Assembly: GCF_019429335.1 (NCBI RefSeq)
Contig: NZ_JAHYJB010000004.1
Coordinates: 49,632-113,631, forward strand
Direction of reading: 5' to 3'
Origin: Sulfurimonas sp.
Lineage (GTDB): Bacteria; Campylobacterota; Campylobacteria; Campylobacterales; Sulfurimonadaceae
Length of the DNA: 64,000 bases
The notes under the pieces are model-generated. The model saw nothing but the letters and a program-made list of their open reading frames with translations, was not told the DNA's origin and did no database searches. The translations under genes and the position numbers were made by a program. Positions 34,481 through 42,678 of the stretch are shown piece after piece. The first letter of the stretch is position 1, and every line of letters starts with the position of its first letter.

Positions 34481-36280
34481 TTATCCCAGTACTGCTACGA
34501 CTTGACCTTCAACTACTTTATCATTTGTAGCAACATTGATAGACTTAATTACACCGCCCTTTGGTGCAACTATATCTATCTCCATCTTCATAGACTCTAA
34601 AATAAGAATAACATCACCTTCGTTTACACTTTGTCCCGGGTTAGCCACTATCTTCCAAACGCTTCCAGGAAGCAGAGCTTTTATGTCTAGCTGTGTACCT
34701 GATGTTGCAACAACCTTTGGGGTTGATGACTCTGCACTCTCGCCATTTACCGCAGTAACCTGAATGTTTGCATCACCCTCAGCAACCTGAACACTAAATT
34801 TTTGACCGTCTACCACTACTGTATAATTTCCGCTACCCATACTTCTGCTTCCTTCTTCTTCTTTTTTCATATTTGATATTTTACGAACATTTAACTCACC
34901 ATCTCCCTTAAGAAAAGCGATACCTTTATCCTGACAAGCCGCTGCGATGAAAATATTTTCTTCTGTTATTTCAATATTTTCCTCTTTTAGTTTGTTTATC
35001 CAAGTATTTAAAGATTTGCTCTCATCCGCATTTGCCAAATCAAGCGCTTTCTCTGTTGTCGGAGGCAAGCCCAATTTCTCAGAGGCAATTCTTACAACTT
35101 CTGGGTCCGGAGCAACAGGAGTTTTACCAAAATATCCAAGAACCATCTTTCCATAACCGGGAGCAATTGCATTCCAAGGACCCTGCATTACATTGTTAAG
35201 TGCCTGTTGAAAGTAAAATTGAGAAACAGGAGTTACAGAAGTACCGTATCCGCCTTTTTCAACAACTTCAGTCATTGCAGCAATAACTTCAGGAAATTTA
35301 TCCATCATGCCGTTATCACGCATCATTTGGGTATTTGCCGTCAACGCTCCGCCAGGCATGGGCGAGAATGGAATAATAGGAGAGACCATTGTTGCTTCAG
35401 GCGGCATAAAATAGTCTGAAAGAGAGTTTTGAAGCTCTTTTTCGTATGTTAAAATCTTACTAATTTCTAATCCGCCAAGGTCGTAACTCATCCCTTTTGT
35501 AGCATGAAGCATAGTTAGTATATCAGGCTGACTTGTTCCGCCGCTTACAGGAGCAGCCGCCATATCTATGCCATCAATACCGGCTTCTAGCGCAGCCATG
35601 TATGCAGCCACAGATACACCTGCGGTCTCATGAGTATGAAGGCGAATATGAGTTCCCTCGGGAACAAGTTTTCTAGCCATAGCGATGGTATCAAAAACTT
35701 TTTGAGGGTTTGAAGTTCCGGACGCATCTTTAAAACAGATACTGCTGTATGGAATTCCGCTATCTAGAATCTCACGCAATGTTTTTTCATAAAACTCTAC
35801 AGTATGTGCACCGTAACATCCTGGAGGCAAGTCCATCATGGTTACAACAACTTCATGTTTTAGTCCATGATGAACTATTCTCTCAGCTGAATATTTTAAA
35901 TTTTCAACATCATTTAACGCATCAAAATTTCTGATTGTAGTAGTGCCATGCTTTTTAAACATTTTAGCATGCAAGTCTATAAGCTCTTTTGACCCTGTAT
36001 CTAGCATTACCGTGTTAACACCGCGAGCCAATGTTTGAAGATTTGCGTCAGGTCCTACAATTTCGCGAAACTTATCCATCATAAGAAAGGCATCTTCTCT
36101 TAAGTAAAAGTATAAAGATTGAAATCTTGCCCCGCCTGCAAACTCAAAATGAGTTATTCCAGCAGTTTTTGCCGCTTCAACGGCAGGAAAAAAGTCGTTC
36201 ATCAATACACGACCACCAAAAACCGACTGGAAGCCGTCCCTGAAAGTTGTGTCCATTACATCTATAAATTTTTTAGCCAT
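34481..36280 (-). CDS. oadA: Biotin-dependent carboxyltransferase, OadA-type (divergent)
   Basis: A 599-residue alpha subunit: carboxyltransferase TIM barrel (1-~300), conserved PycB/OadA region, Ala/Ser-rich linker, and C-terminal biotinyl domain with ESMKMEI. The metal site is seen in [10 protein letters not shown] and LHTHETAG, and the carboxylated Lys in CFKDASG. The barrel differs from textbook OadA (for example [11 protein letters not shown] where others have ECWGGATFD), so it belongs to a divergent branch. With oadG and oadB adjacent, a sodium-pumping oxaloacetate decarboxylase is the best guess; another acyl substrate is possible. Confidence 0.85.
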   Translation of the reverse strand: MAKKFIDVMDTTFRDGFQSVFGGRVLMNDFFPAVEAAKTAGITHFEFAGGARFQSLYFYLREDAFLMMDKFREIVGPDANLQTLARGVNTVMLDTGSKELIDLHAKMFKKHGTTTIRNFDALNDVENLKYSAERIVHHGLKHEVVVTMMDLPPGCYGAHTVEFYEKTLREILDSGIPYSSICFKDASGTSNPQKVFDTIAMARKLVPEGTHIRLHTHETAGVSVAAYMAALEAGIDGIDMAAAPVSGGTSQPDILTMLHATKGMSYDLGGLEISKILTYEKELQNSLSDYFMPPEATMVSPIIPFSPMPGGALTANTQMMRDNGMMDKFPEVIAAMTEVVEKGGYGTSVTPVSQFYFQQALNNVMQGPWNAIAPGYGKMVLGYFGKTPVAPDPEVVRIASEKLGLPPTTEKALDLANADESKSLNTWINKLKEENIEITEENIFIAAACQDKGIAFLKGDGELNVRKISNMKKEEEGSRSMGSGNYTVVVDGQKFSVQVAEGDANIQVTAVNGESAESSTPKVVATSGTQLDIKALLPGSVWKIVANPGQSVNEGDVILILESMKMEIDIVAPKGGVIKSINVATNDKVVEGQVVAVLG

Positions 36281-36288
36281 ATTAATCC

Positions 36289-36519
36289 TTAACTTTCTCT
36301 ATGATGTTTTATTGCAGCGGTAATTGCAGCAACTATCTTTTTATTATTTTGAGTATTTTTAGATGAAGAACTCGCATTAGGTTGAACTTCGGGAAAAAAT
36401 TTATGTAAAATTTTTGACATAAGAGTCATCAAAAATATCAAAATCGTAAGGAACAAGAACACGGTTACCATCCCAAGACCCATAAATTTAAGACCCTCTA
36501 TCACAAGGTTAGTTTCCAT
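36289..36519 (-). CDS. oadG: Sodium pump decarboxylase gamma subunit
   Basis: A 76-residue membrane subunit with one N-terminal helix (GLGMVTVFLFLTILIFLM) and a polar Ser/Asn-rich tail ending AAITAAIKHHRES. In OadG the C-terminal His-rich tail binds zinc and the helix holds alpha to beta. It is the first gene of the oadGAB operon, 8 bases before oadA. Confidence 0.85.
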   Translation of the reverse strand: METNLVIEGLKFMGLGMVTVFLFLTILIFLMTLMSKILHKFFPEVQPNASSSSKNTQNNKKIVAAITAAIKHHRES

Positions 36520-36663
36520 ATAATATACCTTTTTAACAAGTTTCGCGCCATTGTATAACAGAAATGTTTAAAAAGAGTTTGCAAGATTTTTTGAATTTTA
36601 ATATAGATCCAAATTGTTACTTTTTGATTATATAATTCACAAAATAATAATAGGTTAAAAGTT

Positions 36664-36969
36664 ATGAAAAATGAAAATGTAGTTAAATTCGGACTAATCA
36701 ACACAATAGAGGGTTACTCATATCTGACTCTTCTTTTTATAGCAATGCCGATGAAGTATCTTTTAGCAATTCCGATAGCTGTAAAAATTGTCGGTATGAT
36801 TCACGGGATTTTGTTTATACTTTTCTGCATGCTTCTTGTAAAGGCGTGGCAGGAGGCTAGGTGGTCATTTAAAGAGAGTGCAATCTTTTTCATAGCTTCG
36901 CTTATTCCGTTTGGAACCTTTTTTACAAAAAATAAAATAAAAACTTATGAATTAAAAAGTTTTATTTAG
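36664..36969 (+). CDS. DUF3817 family membrane protein
   Basis: A 101-residue small membrane protein with the DUF3817 pattern: N-terminal GLINTIEGYSYLTLL, KIVGMIHGILFILFC and a C-terminal IPFGTFF. About three transmembrane helices are predicted by eye. The function of the family is unknown. It starts a run of three small membrane-protein genes on the + strand, divergent from oadGAB. Confidence 0.8.
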   Translation: MKNENVVKFGLINTIEGYSYLTLLFIAMPMKYLLAIPIAVKIVGMIHGILFILFCMLLVKAWQEARWSFKESAIFFIASLIPFGTFFTKNKIKTYELKSFI

Positions 36970-37003
36970 TTAAAATAGTTCTCTTAATTAAAGGAATATA
37001 TTT

Positions 37004-37312
37004 ATGATAGCTGGTATGAATGAGCAAGATTTTATTGCATACATGATTTTTGGACTTGTCCTAAATTTTCTGTTTTCAATGCTATTTGGGCTATATCTAA
37101 GTAAAAATATAGGTATACAAGAGATGATTAAATCAAAGGGAGACAAAGAGCAGTCGCTATTTGTAAGTCTTAGCCTTTTTATTCCATATGCCAAAATGGC
37201 TATAACTCTCTACAGAGTAGCAATTTTGCAGATATTTTTTCTAAACAAGGGATATACACACAAAGAGTTTTGGATGTATATGACGTCAAACAGACTCAAC
37301 AAAGTGGATTAA
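37004..37312 (+). CDS. Small membrane protein of unknown function
   Basis: A 102-residue protein with two hydrophobic segments (about 11-33 and 53-65 extending to 80). I do not recognise a family. The ATG at 37004 has AAGGA 8 bases upstream; an ATG at 37016 is also possible. It lies 34 bases after the DUF3817 gene and 6 bases before another tiny membrane gene, so the three are probably one unit. Confidence 0.7.
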   Translation: MIAGMNEQDFIAYMIFGLVLNFLFSMLFGLYLSKNIGIQEMIKSKGDKEQSLFVSLSLFIPYAKMAITLYRVAILQIFFLNKGYTHKEFWMYMTSNRLNKVD

Positions 37313-37318
37313 CAGAGA

Positions 37319-37486
37319 ATGAGCGAGTTTAAGCTAAAAATAGTCCTTACTGTTGTGACAGGTATTATTTTTTCATTTATATTTATCATACTCGCTTTTG
37401 TTTTGCCTACACAAACAGAAGAATCAACAATAATTAAAAAGCCCGCCAACCTACTTGAAGAGATTTCAAAATCTCTTCAAAAATAA
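37319..37486 (+). CDS. 55-residue single-span membrane protein
   Basis: A short frame starting MSEFKLKIVLTVV, with one clear transmembrane helix (about 7-30, IVLTVVTGIIFSFIFIILAF) followed by a charged tail ending EEISKSLQK. It begins 6 bases after the preceding stop. The ribosome-binding site is poor (AGAG), so translation may depend on coupling. Length, clean helix and position favour a real gene; no family is recognised. Confidence 0.6.
   Translation: MSEFKLKIVLTVVTGIIFSFIFIILAFVLPTQTEESTIIKKPANLLEEISKSLQK
37455..37480. terminator. Perfect hairpin at the end of the small membrane gene run
   Basis: An 11-base perfect stem (TTGAAGAGATT / AATCTCTTCAA) with loop TCAA covers the last codons of the 55-residue gene, just before the convergent stop at 37492. 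No U-run follows on either strand, so termination is plausible but unproven. Confidence 0.45.
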
Positions 37487-37491
37487 AAATT

Positions 37492-37998
37492 TTATAGAGA
37501 GCTTTTTACTGCAATAAGCTTTAGCGTCTCGTAAGCACACGGCGGGTTTAGTTTTACGGCAGATATCTCGAGCGCTTTAACACACAATCTTAAATAATCC
37601 AAGTCATCTTCACGCATAATCACTTCAAGCAGTCTCTGCGCATCTTTTATGCGAAGATTTCTGACAACTCCAAGATTTTTATGTGCCAAATTTCTAATGT
37701 TTGTGTAGTCTAGTGGCTTGTTTTGCAATATACCTATTTTTAGCTCTTGTATATATTTGTAAAATGATATTTTTGATTTTAAAATCTGCATAACATAGTC
37801 TTCAATCAGTTGGTGAACTATCTCCTCTTCAAGCGAGAGCTCCATAACTGCTTCACTAATGTCATAGCTATAATCTGATATACTTAAATGTTCAAGATTT
37901 TGCTTGATGAATGCGTCGCCTTCTTGCATCAATCTATCTATTCTGCGGCGAAGTTCTGCGTTTTCAGGCCGTCTCTTTTCTCTTATGTTTTCATTCAT
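37492..37998 (-). CDS. Conserved-looking helical protein, function unknown
   Basis: A 168-residue soluble, helical, charged protein (MNENIREKRRPENAELRRRIDRL opening, then ISEAVMELSLEEEIVHQLIEDY). No membrane segment, cysteine cluster or catalytic motif is visible. I do not recognise it. It stands between the small membrane genes (convergent) and htpG on the same strand, with about 100 bases before the htpG end. Confidence 0.7.
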   Translation of the reverse strand: MNENIREKRRPENAELRRRIDRLMQEGDAFIKQNLEHLSISDYSYDISEAVMELSLEEEIVHQLIEDYVMQILKSKISFYKYIQELKIGILQNKPLDYTNIRNLAHKNLGVVRNLRIKDAQRLLEVIMREDDLDYLRLCVKALEISAVKLNPPCAYETLKLIAVKSSL

Positions 37999-38096
37999 AG
38001 ATATAAGATATCATATTTTTTTTCTTTCCCACAATCAAAATATCAAAACGAGATATAAAGAGATTATGAGTGCTACAAATGCACCCATAAAGTTAA

Positions 38097-39989
38097 TTAT
38101 ATTGCTTTTGCAATAATTCTGTTTAGTCTTGAAATAAAGCCGGCAGTATCATCAAGCACAATGCCCTCAAAAAGCTTTGCCTGATCCAGCAGTACATGAG
38201 CTGCATCGCTTATTAAGTTTTGGTCAACGGAGTCTTTTAGTTTTATAATCAATTCATGTTGAGGATTTATTTGAAGAATTGGCACAGGAGTAGGCATATC
38301 TCCGCTTTGACCCATCTGTCTCATGATTTTGGCCATCATATATGCTGAGTCATCTTTATCCTCTTTTAGTTTTACAGGAGAGTCAACTAAGTCAAACGTC
38401 ACTTCAACCGATTTCACGCTCTCACCAAGTGCATCTTTTAACTCTTTAGTCAGCCCGTCGTAGCTCTTAACTGTCTCTTCGTGTGCTTTTTTATCATCTT
38501 CGTTCTCTTGGAACTTTGCATCACTTACATGTACAAATTTATACTCTTTATACTCCGTCACCATTGGGAAGATAATAGTATCAATCTCCTCATTTAAAAC
38601 TAAAACATCAACGCCGAGAGATTTAAATCTCTCAAGTGCAGGAGAGTTTTTCAGCATAGATATTGGACTCTTGCCGGTGATGTAATAAATCTCTTTTTTA
38701 GCTTCATCAACATTTTTAAGAAAATCTTCCAGCATAACCGTTTCATCAGAATTTAGAGTGTTGAATTTTATAAGCTCTAAAATCTTCTCTCTATTGCCAT
38801 AGTCGCTGTAAAGCCCCTCTTTTAAAACATTTCCAAACTCTTTGAAGAATGTTTCATACTTCTGCTTCTCTGATTTTGCCATTTTTGATAGCTCTGAGAG
38901 AACTTTTTTAACAGAGGCATTTTTGATTTTTGCCATAACCGCGTTTGACTGCAAAATCTCACGAGAGACATTAAGAGGTAAATCTTTAGAGTCAATTACA
39001 CCGCGTAAAAATCTTAAGTAAGTCGGCATTAACTCTTTCTCATCATCCGTTATAAAGACACGGTTAATGTAGAGTTTGATTCCTGTTTGATAATCGACTC
39101 TGTACAGATCCATCGGTGCTTTTGAAGGGATATAAAACAGCGTAGTATACTCTATTGCGCCCTCTGCTCTATTATGCATCCAAGCAAGAGGCTCTTCTGA
39201 AGAGTGCGCTATTGAGCTGTAAAAATCTTTATACTCTTCATCTTTTATCTCGCTTTTCGCTATTGTCCAAAGCGCATTTGCGCGATTAATCTGCTTGTTT
39301 TCAACTTCTGTTCTTGAGGGCTCAATCTCTTTGCCATCATCATCTTTTTTAGCAGGAATATAGTTCTCTTTATCCATAAAAATAGGAAACGGAATATGGT
39401 TTGAATATTTTTTAATGATGCTCTCAACTCTATAGCTGTCTAAGAACTCGCTCTCTTCCTCATTTAGGTGCATTACTATCGTAGTTCCGTGTCCGTCTTG
39501 AGCACTCTTCTCTATCTCAAATTCCCCATCACCTTTGCTTATCCACAAATATGCCTGCTCTTCACCAGCTTTTTTCGTAGTCACTTCAACCTTGTGCGCA
39601 ACCATAAAACAAGCATAAAAACCTACCCCAAACTGACCTATTAGATTTGAATCTCTCTTTTGATCACCAGTTAGATTTTCCAAAAATGCTTTTGTCCCTG
39701 ACTTTGCAATGGTTCCGAGGTTATTCATCAAATCCTCTTCATTCATACCAATACCTGAGTCTTTGATTGTAAGAGTTTTTGCCTCTTTGTTCGCCACTAT
39801 ATCTATACGAGGAACAAAATTCACACCCCTGTAAGCATCATTAGTCAAAACTAACATGTTAAGCTTGTCAAGTGCATCCGATGCGTTAGAAACCAGCTCA
39901 CGGAGGAATATCTCTTTGTTTGAATAGAGTGAGTGAATCATAAGATTTAATATCTGATTTGCTTCTGTTTGAAATTGATGTTTAGCCAT
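38097..39989 (-). CDS. htpG: Hsp90-family chaperone HtpG
   Basis: A 630-residue ATP-dependent chaperone. The GHKL nucleotide-binding domain shows ELVSNASDALDKL, DSGIGMNEEDL, GTIAKSGTKAF and GQFGVGFYA; the middle domain has GVIDSKDLPLNVSREILQ with the catalytic Arg; and a C-terminal dimerisation domain follows. The length is normal. The ribosome-binding site AAGGA, 8 bases from the ATG, lies inside the 3' arm of a long hairpin (39999-40039), which could make translation temperature-dependent. Confidence 0.97.
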   Translation of the reverse strand: MAKHQFQTEANQILNLMIHSLYSNKEIFLRELVSNASDALDKLNMLVLTNDAYRGVNFVPRIDIVANKEAKTLTIKDSGIGMNEEDLMNNLGTIAKSGTKAFLENLTGDQKRDSNLIGQFGVGFYACFMVAHKVEVTTKKAGEEQAYLWISKGDGEFEIEKSAQDGHGTTIVMHLNEEESEFLDSYRVESIIKKYSNHIPFPIFMDKENYIPAKKDDDGKEIEPSRTEVENKQINRANALWTIAKSEIKDEEYKDFYSSIAHSSEEPLAWMHNRAEGAIEYTTLFYIPSKAPMDLYRVDYQTGIKLYINRVFITDDEKELMPTYLRFLRGVIDSKDLPLNVSREILQSNAVMAKIKNASVKKVLSELSKMAKSEKQKYETFFKEFGNVLKEGLYSDYGNREKILELIKFNTLNSDETVMLEDFLKNVDEAKKEIYYITGKSPISMLKNSPALERFKSLGVDVLVLNEEIDTIIFPMVTEYKEYKFVHVSDAKFQENEDDKKAHEETVKSYDGLTKELKDALGESVKSVEVTFDLVDSPVKLKEDKDDSAYMMAKIMRQMGQSGDMPTPVPILQINPQHELIIKLKDSVDQNLISDAAHVLLDQAKLFEGIVLDDTAGFISRLNRIIAKAI

Positions 39990-39998
39990 TTTTTGAAT

Positions 39999-40039
39999 CC
40001 TTTTTGTTAAAATATTTTCGACATTTTAACAAAAAAAGG
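39999..40039 (-). promoter_or_regulatory. Candidate RNA thermometer burying the htpG ribosome-binding site
   Basis: In the htpG leader, 15 bases (39999-40013) pair with 40023-40039, with two extra U residues in the upstream arm and a 9-base loop. The inner 12 base pairs are perfect. The downstream arm ends in AAAAAGG, part of the AAGGA site, which pairs with CCUUUUU. A weak A-U rich stem masking the SD of a heat-shock gene is the layout of fourU/ROSE-like thermometers. The neighbouring gene is divergent, so this is not a terminator of an upstream gene. Confidence 0.5.
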
Positions 40040-40167
40040 TTAATAAATGCAACTACAATCAACTAACTTTAGTCTATAGTACTAAACTTTATTTAGTATA
40101 TAGTTATTAGAAATGGTTGGAGCTGTTTTATTAAAGCAATATTAGCAAAAACATAATATAAATTAGT

Positions 40168-40173
40168 TATAAT
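40168..40173 (+). promoter_or_regulatory. Candidate -10 box of the universal stress protein gene
   Basis: A perfect TATAAT lies about 65 bases upstream of the Usp start codon in the divergent gap with htpG. An AGGAG site follows at 40228-40232, a good distance from the ATG. No clear -35 element is visible, as usual for this group. Confidence 0.5.
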
Positions 40174-40237
40174 CTTAGAAAATGTAACTTTGCCTCCTAT
40201 GTAGCGTGGTGATTTATTATTTAAAATAGGAGTTTTT

Positions 40238-41065
40238 ATGGAAAAATTTATAACATTGGTTGCTTTTGACTTTTCAAAAAGCAGTTCTGCTGTTCTTGAA
40301 AAAGCGATTGATTTTACAAAAAAAATGAGTGGTGAATTGCACGTTGTTAATGTCATAGAGAGTTCATTTTTTTCAAAAAAAATGGATTTAGACTCTATCA
40401 AAGAGAGAGGCTTTTTGGAGCTTATCAAAAGTTTTGGCTCTATAAAAAAAGAGAATTATCACTGTGTAAGCGGAAAAGTAAAAACTCAAGTTGCAAACAC
40501 CGCTAAAATTTTAAATGCTGACGTAATAATTATGGGCAATAGCGGAGAGACGCATTTTCTAAACGAACTTCTTATGGGGTCACACACAAAAGAGATAGTC
40601 AAAAACGCTCAAACACCGGTTTTAGTCATGAAAAGCGAACACGAACTTGATTATAAAAATATTTTGGTACTGACCGACATGTCAGATGAATCTGCAGCGG
40701 CTATCAAAAAAGTAACGCAATTTTTTCCAAAATCAAAAACTACTTTGGTAAATCTTTTCTATCTTCCTGTTGATAATAAACTTGGACTGTATGGACTAAA
40801 TGAGAACGATATTAGCGAATACAATCAGAGAGTAAAAGCAGAATCAAAAGAAAATATAGAGTCGTTCTTAAAATCTTTGGCTCTGCCTTCAAATATAAGT
40901 GTTGCTACGGCATCTATCCATAGCTCTCTAAACCCTAAGCTTATAAAAGATGAACTTAAAAATATAACATACGAGTTACTTGTTATACACGCAAAAGAGA
41001 GTGTCAACTTTTTCGCTTTTGATGTTTTAGAGCAGTCTGAAGTCGATGTTCTTGTCGTGAAATAA
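40238..41065 (+). CDS. Tandem universal stress protein (UspA family)
   Basis: A 275-residue protein of two Usp domains (1-~135 and ~142-275). The first ends with the ATP-binding-type loop IMGNSGETHFLNELLMGSHTKEIVKNAQTPVLVMK. The second has a degraded loop (HAKESVNFFAFDVLEQSEVDVLVVK), so probably only the first binds nucleotide. Such proteins support survival under stress; a specific role is unknown. It is divergent from htpG, and the two may share stress control. Confidence 0.88.
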   Translation: MEKFITLVAFDFSKSSSAVLEKAIDFTKKMSGELHVVNVIESSFFSKKMDLDSIKERGFLELIKSFGSIKKENYHCVSGKVKTQVANTAKILNADVIIMGNSGETHFLNELLMGSHTKEIVKNAQTPVLVMKSEHELDYKNILVLTDMSDESAAAIKKVTQFFPKSKTTLVNLFYLPVDNKLGLYGLNENDISEYNQRVKAESKENIESFLKSLALPSNISVATASIHSSLNPKLIKDELKNITYELLVIHAKESVNFFAFDVLEQSEVDVLVVK

Positions 41066-41094
41066 TTCAATAAAGCTTACTGCATCATGTTACA

Positions 41095-41140
41095 CAATAA
41101 AACGAACACGTCCGTTTTCTAAAGAAACTTCGTTTTATTG
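41095..41140. repeat. Inverted repeat between the Usp and beta-CASP genes
   Basis: A perfect 12-base inverted repeat (41095-41106 with 41129-41140) encloses 22 bases that can form a smaller hairpin. It lies between convergent genes and may terminate both. An outer 9-base inverted repeat, ATAAAGCTT / AAGCTTTAT (41070-41078 and 41175-41183), brackets the whole gap. Confidence 0.6.
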
Positions 41141-41162
41141 GCAGGGACAAATCTCCCTACAA

Positions 41163-41172
41163 CCCCCCCCCC
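41163..41172. repeat. Ten-C homopolymer tract at the beta-CASP stop codon
   Basis: Ten consecutive C on the + strand (ten G on the coding strand) begin with the third base of the TAG stop of the minus-strand gene. G/C tracts of this length are rare in AT-rich Campylobacterota except at phase-variable loci. Because the stop precedes the tract, length changes would not alter the protein. Confidence 0.9.
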
Positions 41173-42563
41173 TAAAGCTTTATCGTAACTCCATGAACCA
41201 TAATATTTGCTTCATGTCCGAGTTCACTCTTGATAGCTTCTGCGAATATCTCCATTTTATCCTCTTCACCATGTATCAAAGAGATGTTTTTCAACCCTTC
41301 GATTGGTCTCATCCACTCAATAAGTTCACTCTGGTCTGCATGGGCAGAGAACCCGTTGATTGTGTAGATTTTTGCCTTTGCAACAATATCCTCTCCATAA
41401 ATTCTTATATGCTTGTCACCGTCCACTATGCTTCGCCCGAGTGTTCCCCTAACCTGATATCCGACAAACACAATCGCATTTTTGGGGTTCCAAAGTCTAT
41501 GTTTTAGATGATGCATAATGCGTCCGCCGTTGCACATACCGCTTCCTGCGATAATAATAGAACGCTCTTTTGTTTTGTTTACTGCCATAGACTGATCGCG
41601 AGTAGTAGTTGGTTCAAGCCATGCGAACGAGAATGGGTCCCCGCCGCTGTAGTGAAGCTCATCACTTAAATGTACAGGATAACGGTTGTATAGCTTTGTC
41701 GCTTTTATTGCAAGCGGACTATCCATAAAAATACGGCATTTTGGCAATTCGCCGTTGTCATGCATCTCGTGAAGCAGCCAGAGTATCTCTTGGGTTCTCT
41801 CCAGAGCAAATGAGGGGATGATAACATTGCCGTTTTGCTTCAAAGTTGAGATAACAGCCTCTTTAAACTCCTCGATACTCTGCTCTAGCGGTTTGTGCTT
41901 GCGGTCTCCGTAAGTTGACTCTATAAAGAGAAAATCAGCATTGCCAATATTGTCTGGATTGTCTATAATCAGCCTGTTTGGGGAACCTATATCTCCTGAG
42001 AAAACCATGCGCTTATACTTTTGATTATCATCTTGATAGTCCAGCATAACAAAGGCGCTTCCCATAATATGTCCGGCATTTCCAAAACTGACTTTTATAT
42101 GTTGTTTCAGTTTGTACTCCTCAAAATAGTCTAAAGTGCGCCATTTTTTTGCAAAAACATCTTTAACGTCATTTTTTGAGTACAGAGGCTCTGAAATTGT
42201 CTCTTCCTCACCACGTCTGAGTGCTTTTCTTCGGAGGGTTTTGTACTCCTCCCGAAGTATATTCGCGCTGTCAAGAAGCATTATTCTTGCGATATCTTTG
42301 GTGGCTTTTGTTGCTATAATCCTGCCGTTAAAGCCCTCTTTTATTAACTTTGGCACTCTTCCAATATGGTCAAGATGAGCATGCGTCAATATAAGATAGT
42401 TTATTTTAGAGGGGTCAAACTCAAAATCGTCATAGTTTTTATCACCTCTGCCGTTTCCCTGAAACATGCCGCAGTCAATTAAAATTTTTATCGAACCTAT
42501 TTTTATCAAGTGGCATGATCCAGTTACTGTCTGAGCCGCTCCGTAAGATGTTACCGTTGCCAT
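41172..42563 (-). CDS. Beta-CASP metallo-beta-lactamase RNA-processing hydrolase
   Basis: A 463-residue zinc hydrolase of the CPSF73/YSH1-like group. The metallo-beta-lactamase motif 2 is LTHAHLDHIGR; further metal ligands are in GNAGHIMGSAF and FSGDIG. The beta-CASP insert shows motif A IEST-YGDR, a middle IFMDSPLA, and the C-terminal AGSGMCNGGRIMHHL and GFSAHADQSEL. It is likely an endo/exoribonuclease, but bacterial members are rarely characterised. The stop codon abuts a ten-G tract. Confidence 0.92.
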   Translation of the reverse strand: MATVTSYGAAQTVTGSCHLIKIGSIKILIDCGMFQGNGRGDKNYDDFEFDPSKINYLILTHAHLDHIGRVPKLIKEGFNGRIIATKATKDIARIMLLDSANILREEYKTLRRKALRRGEEETISEPLYSKNDVKDVFAKKWRTLDYFEEYKLKQHIKVSFGNAGHIMGSAFVMLDYQDDNQKYKRMVFSGDIGSPNRLIIDNPDNIGNADFLFIESTYGDRKHKPLEQSIEEFKEAVISTLKQNGNVIIPSFALERTQEILWLLHEMHDNGELPKCRIFMDSPLAIKATKLYNRYPVHLSDELHYSGGDPFSFAWLEPTTTRDQSMAVNKTKERSIIIAGSGMCNGGRIMHHLKHRLWNPKNAIVFVGYQVRGTLGRSIVDGDKHIRIYGEDIVAKAKIYTINGFSAHADQSELIEWMRPIEGLKNISLIHGEEDKMEIFAEAIKSELGHEANIMVHGVTIKL

Positions 42564-42678
42564 TTTTCAATCCTTGATTAAGCGCTATTTTTAAACTTTT
42601 TTGATTATATTCAAATTTAACTATTATGAAACTTATACTATAATACAACACACTTTACCAGGGGAAATCAAACACTCA

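Noticed and set aside
42601..42678. N-terminal extension of the ABC-F protein
   Set aside because: No SD, not ABC-F-like; the conserved N-terminus starts at the ATG at 42679.
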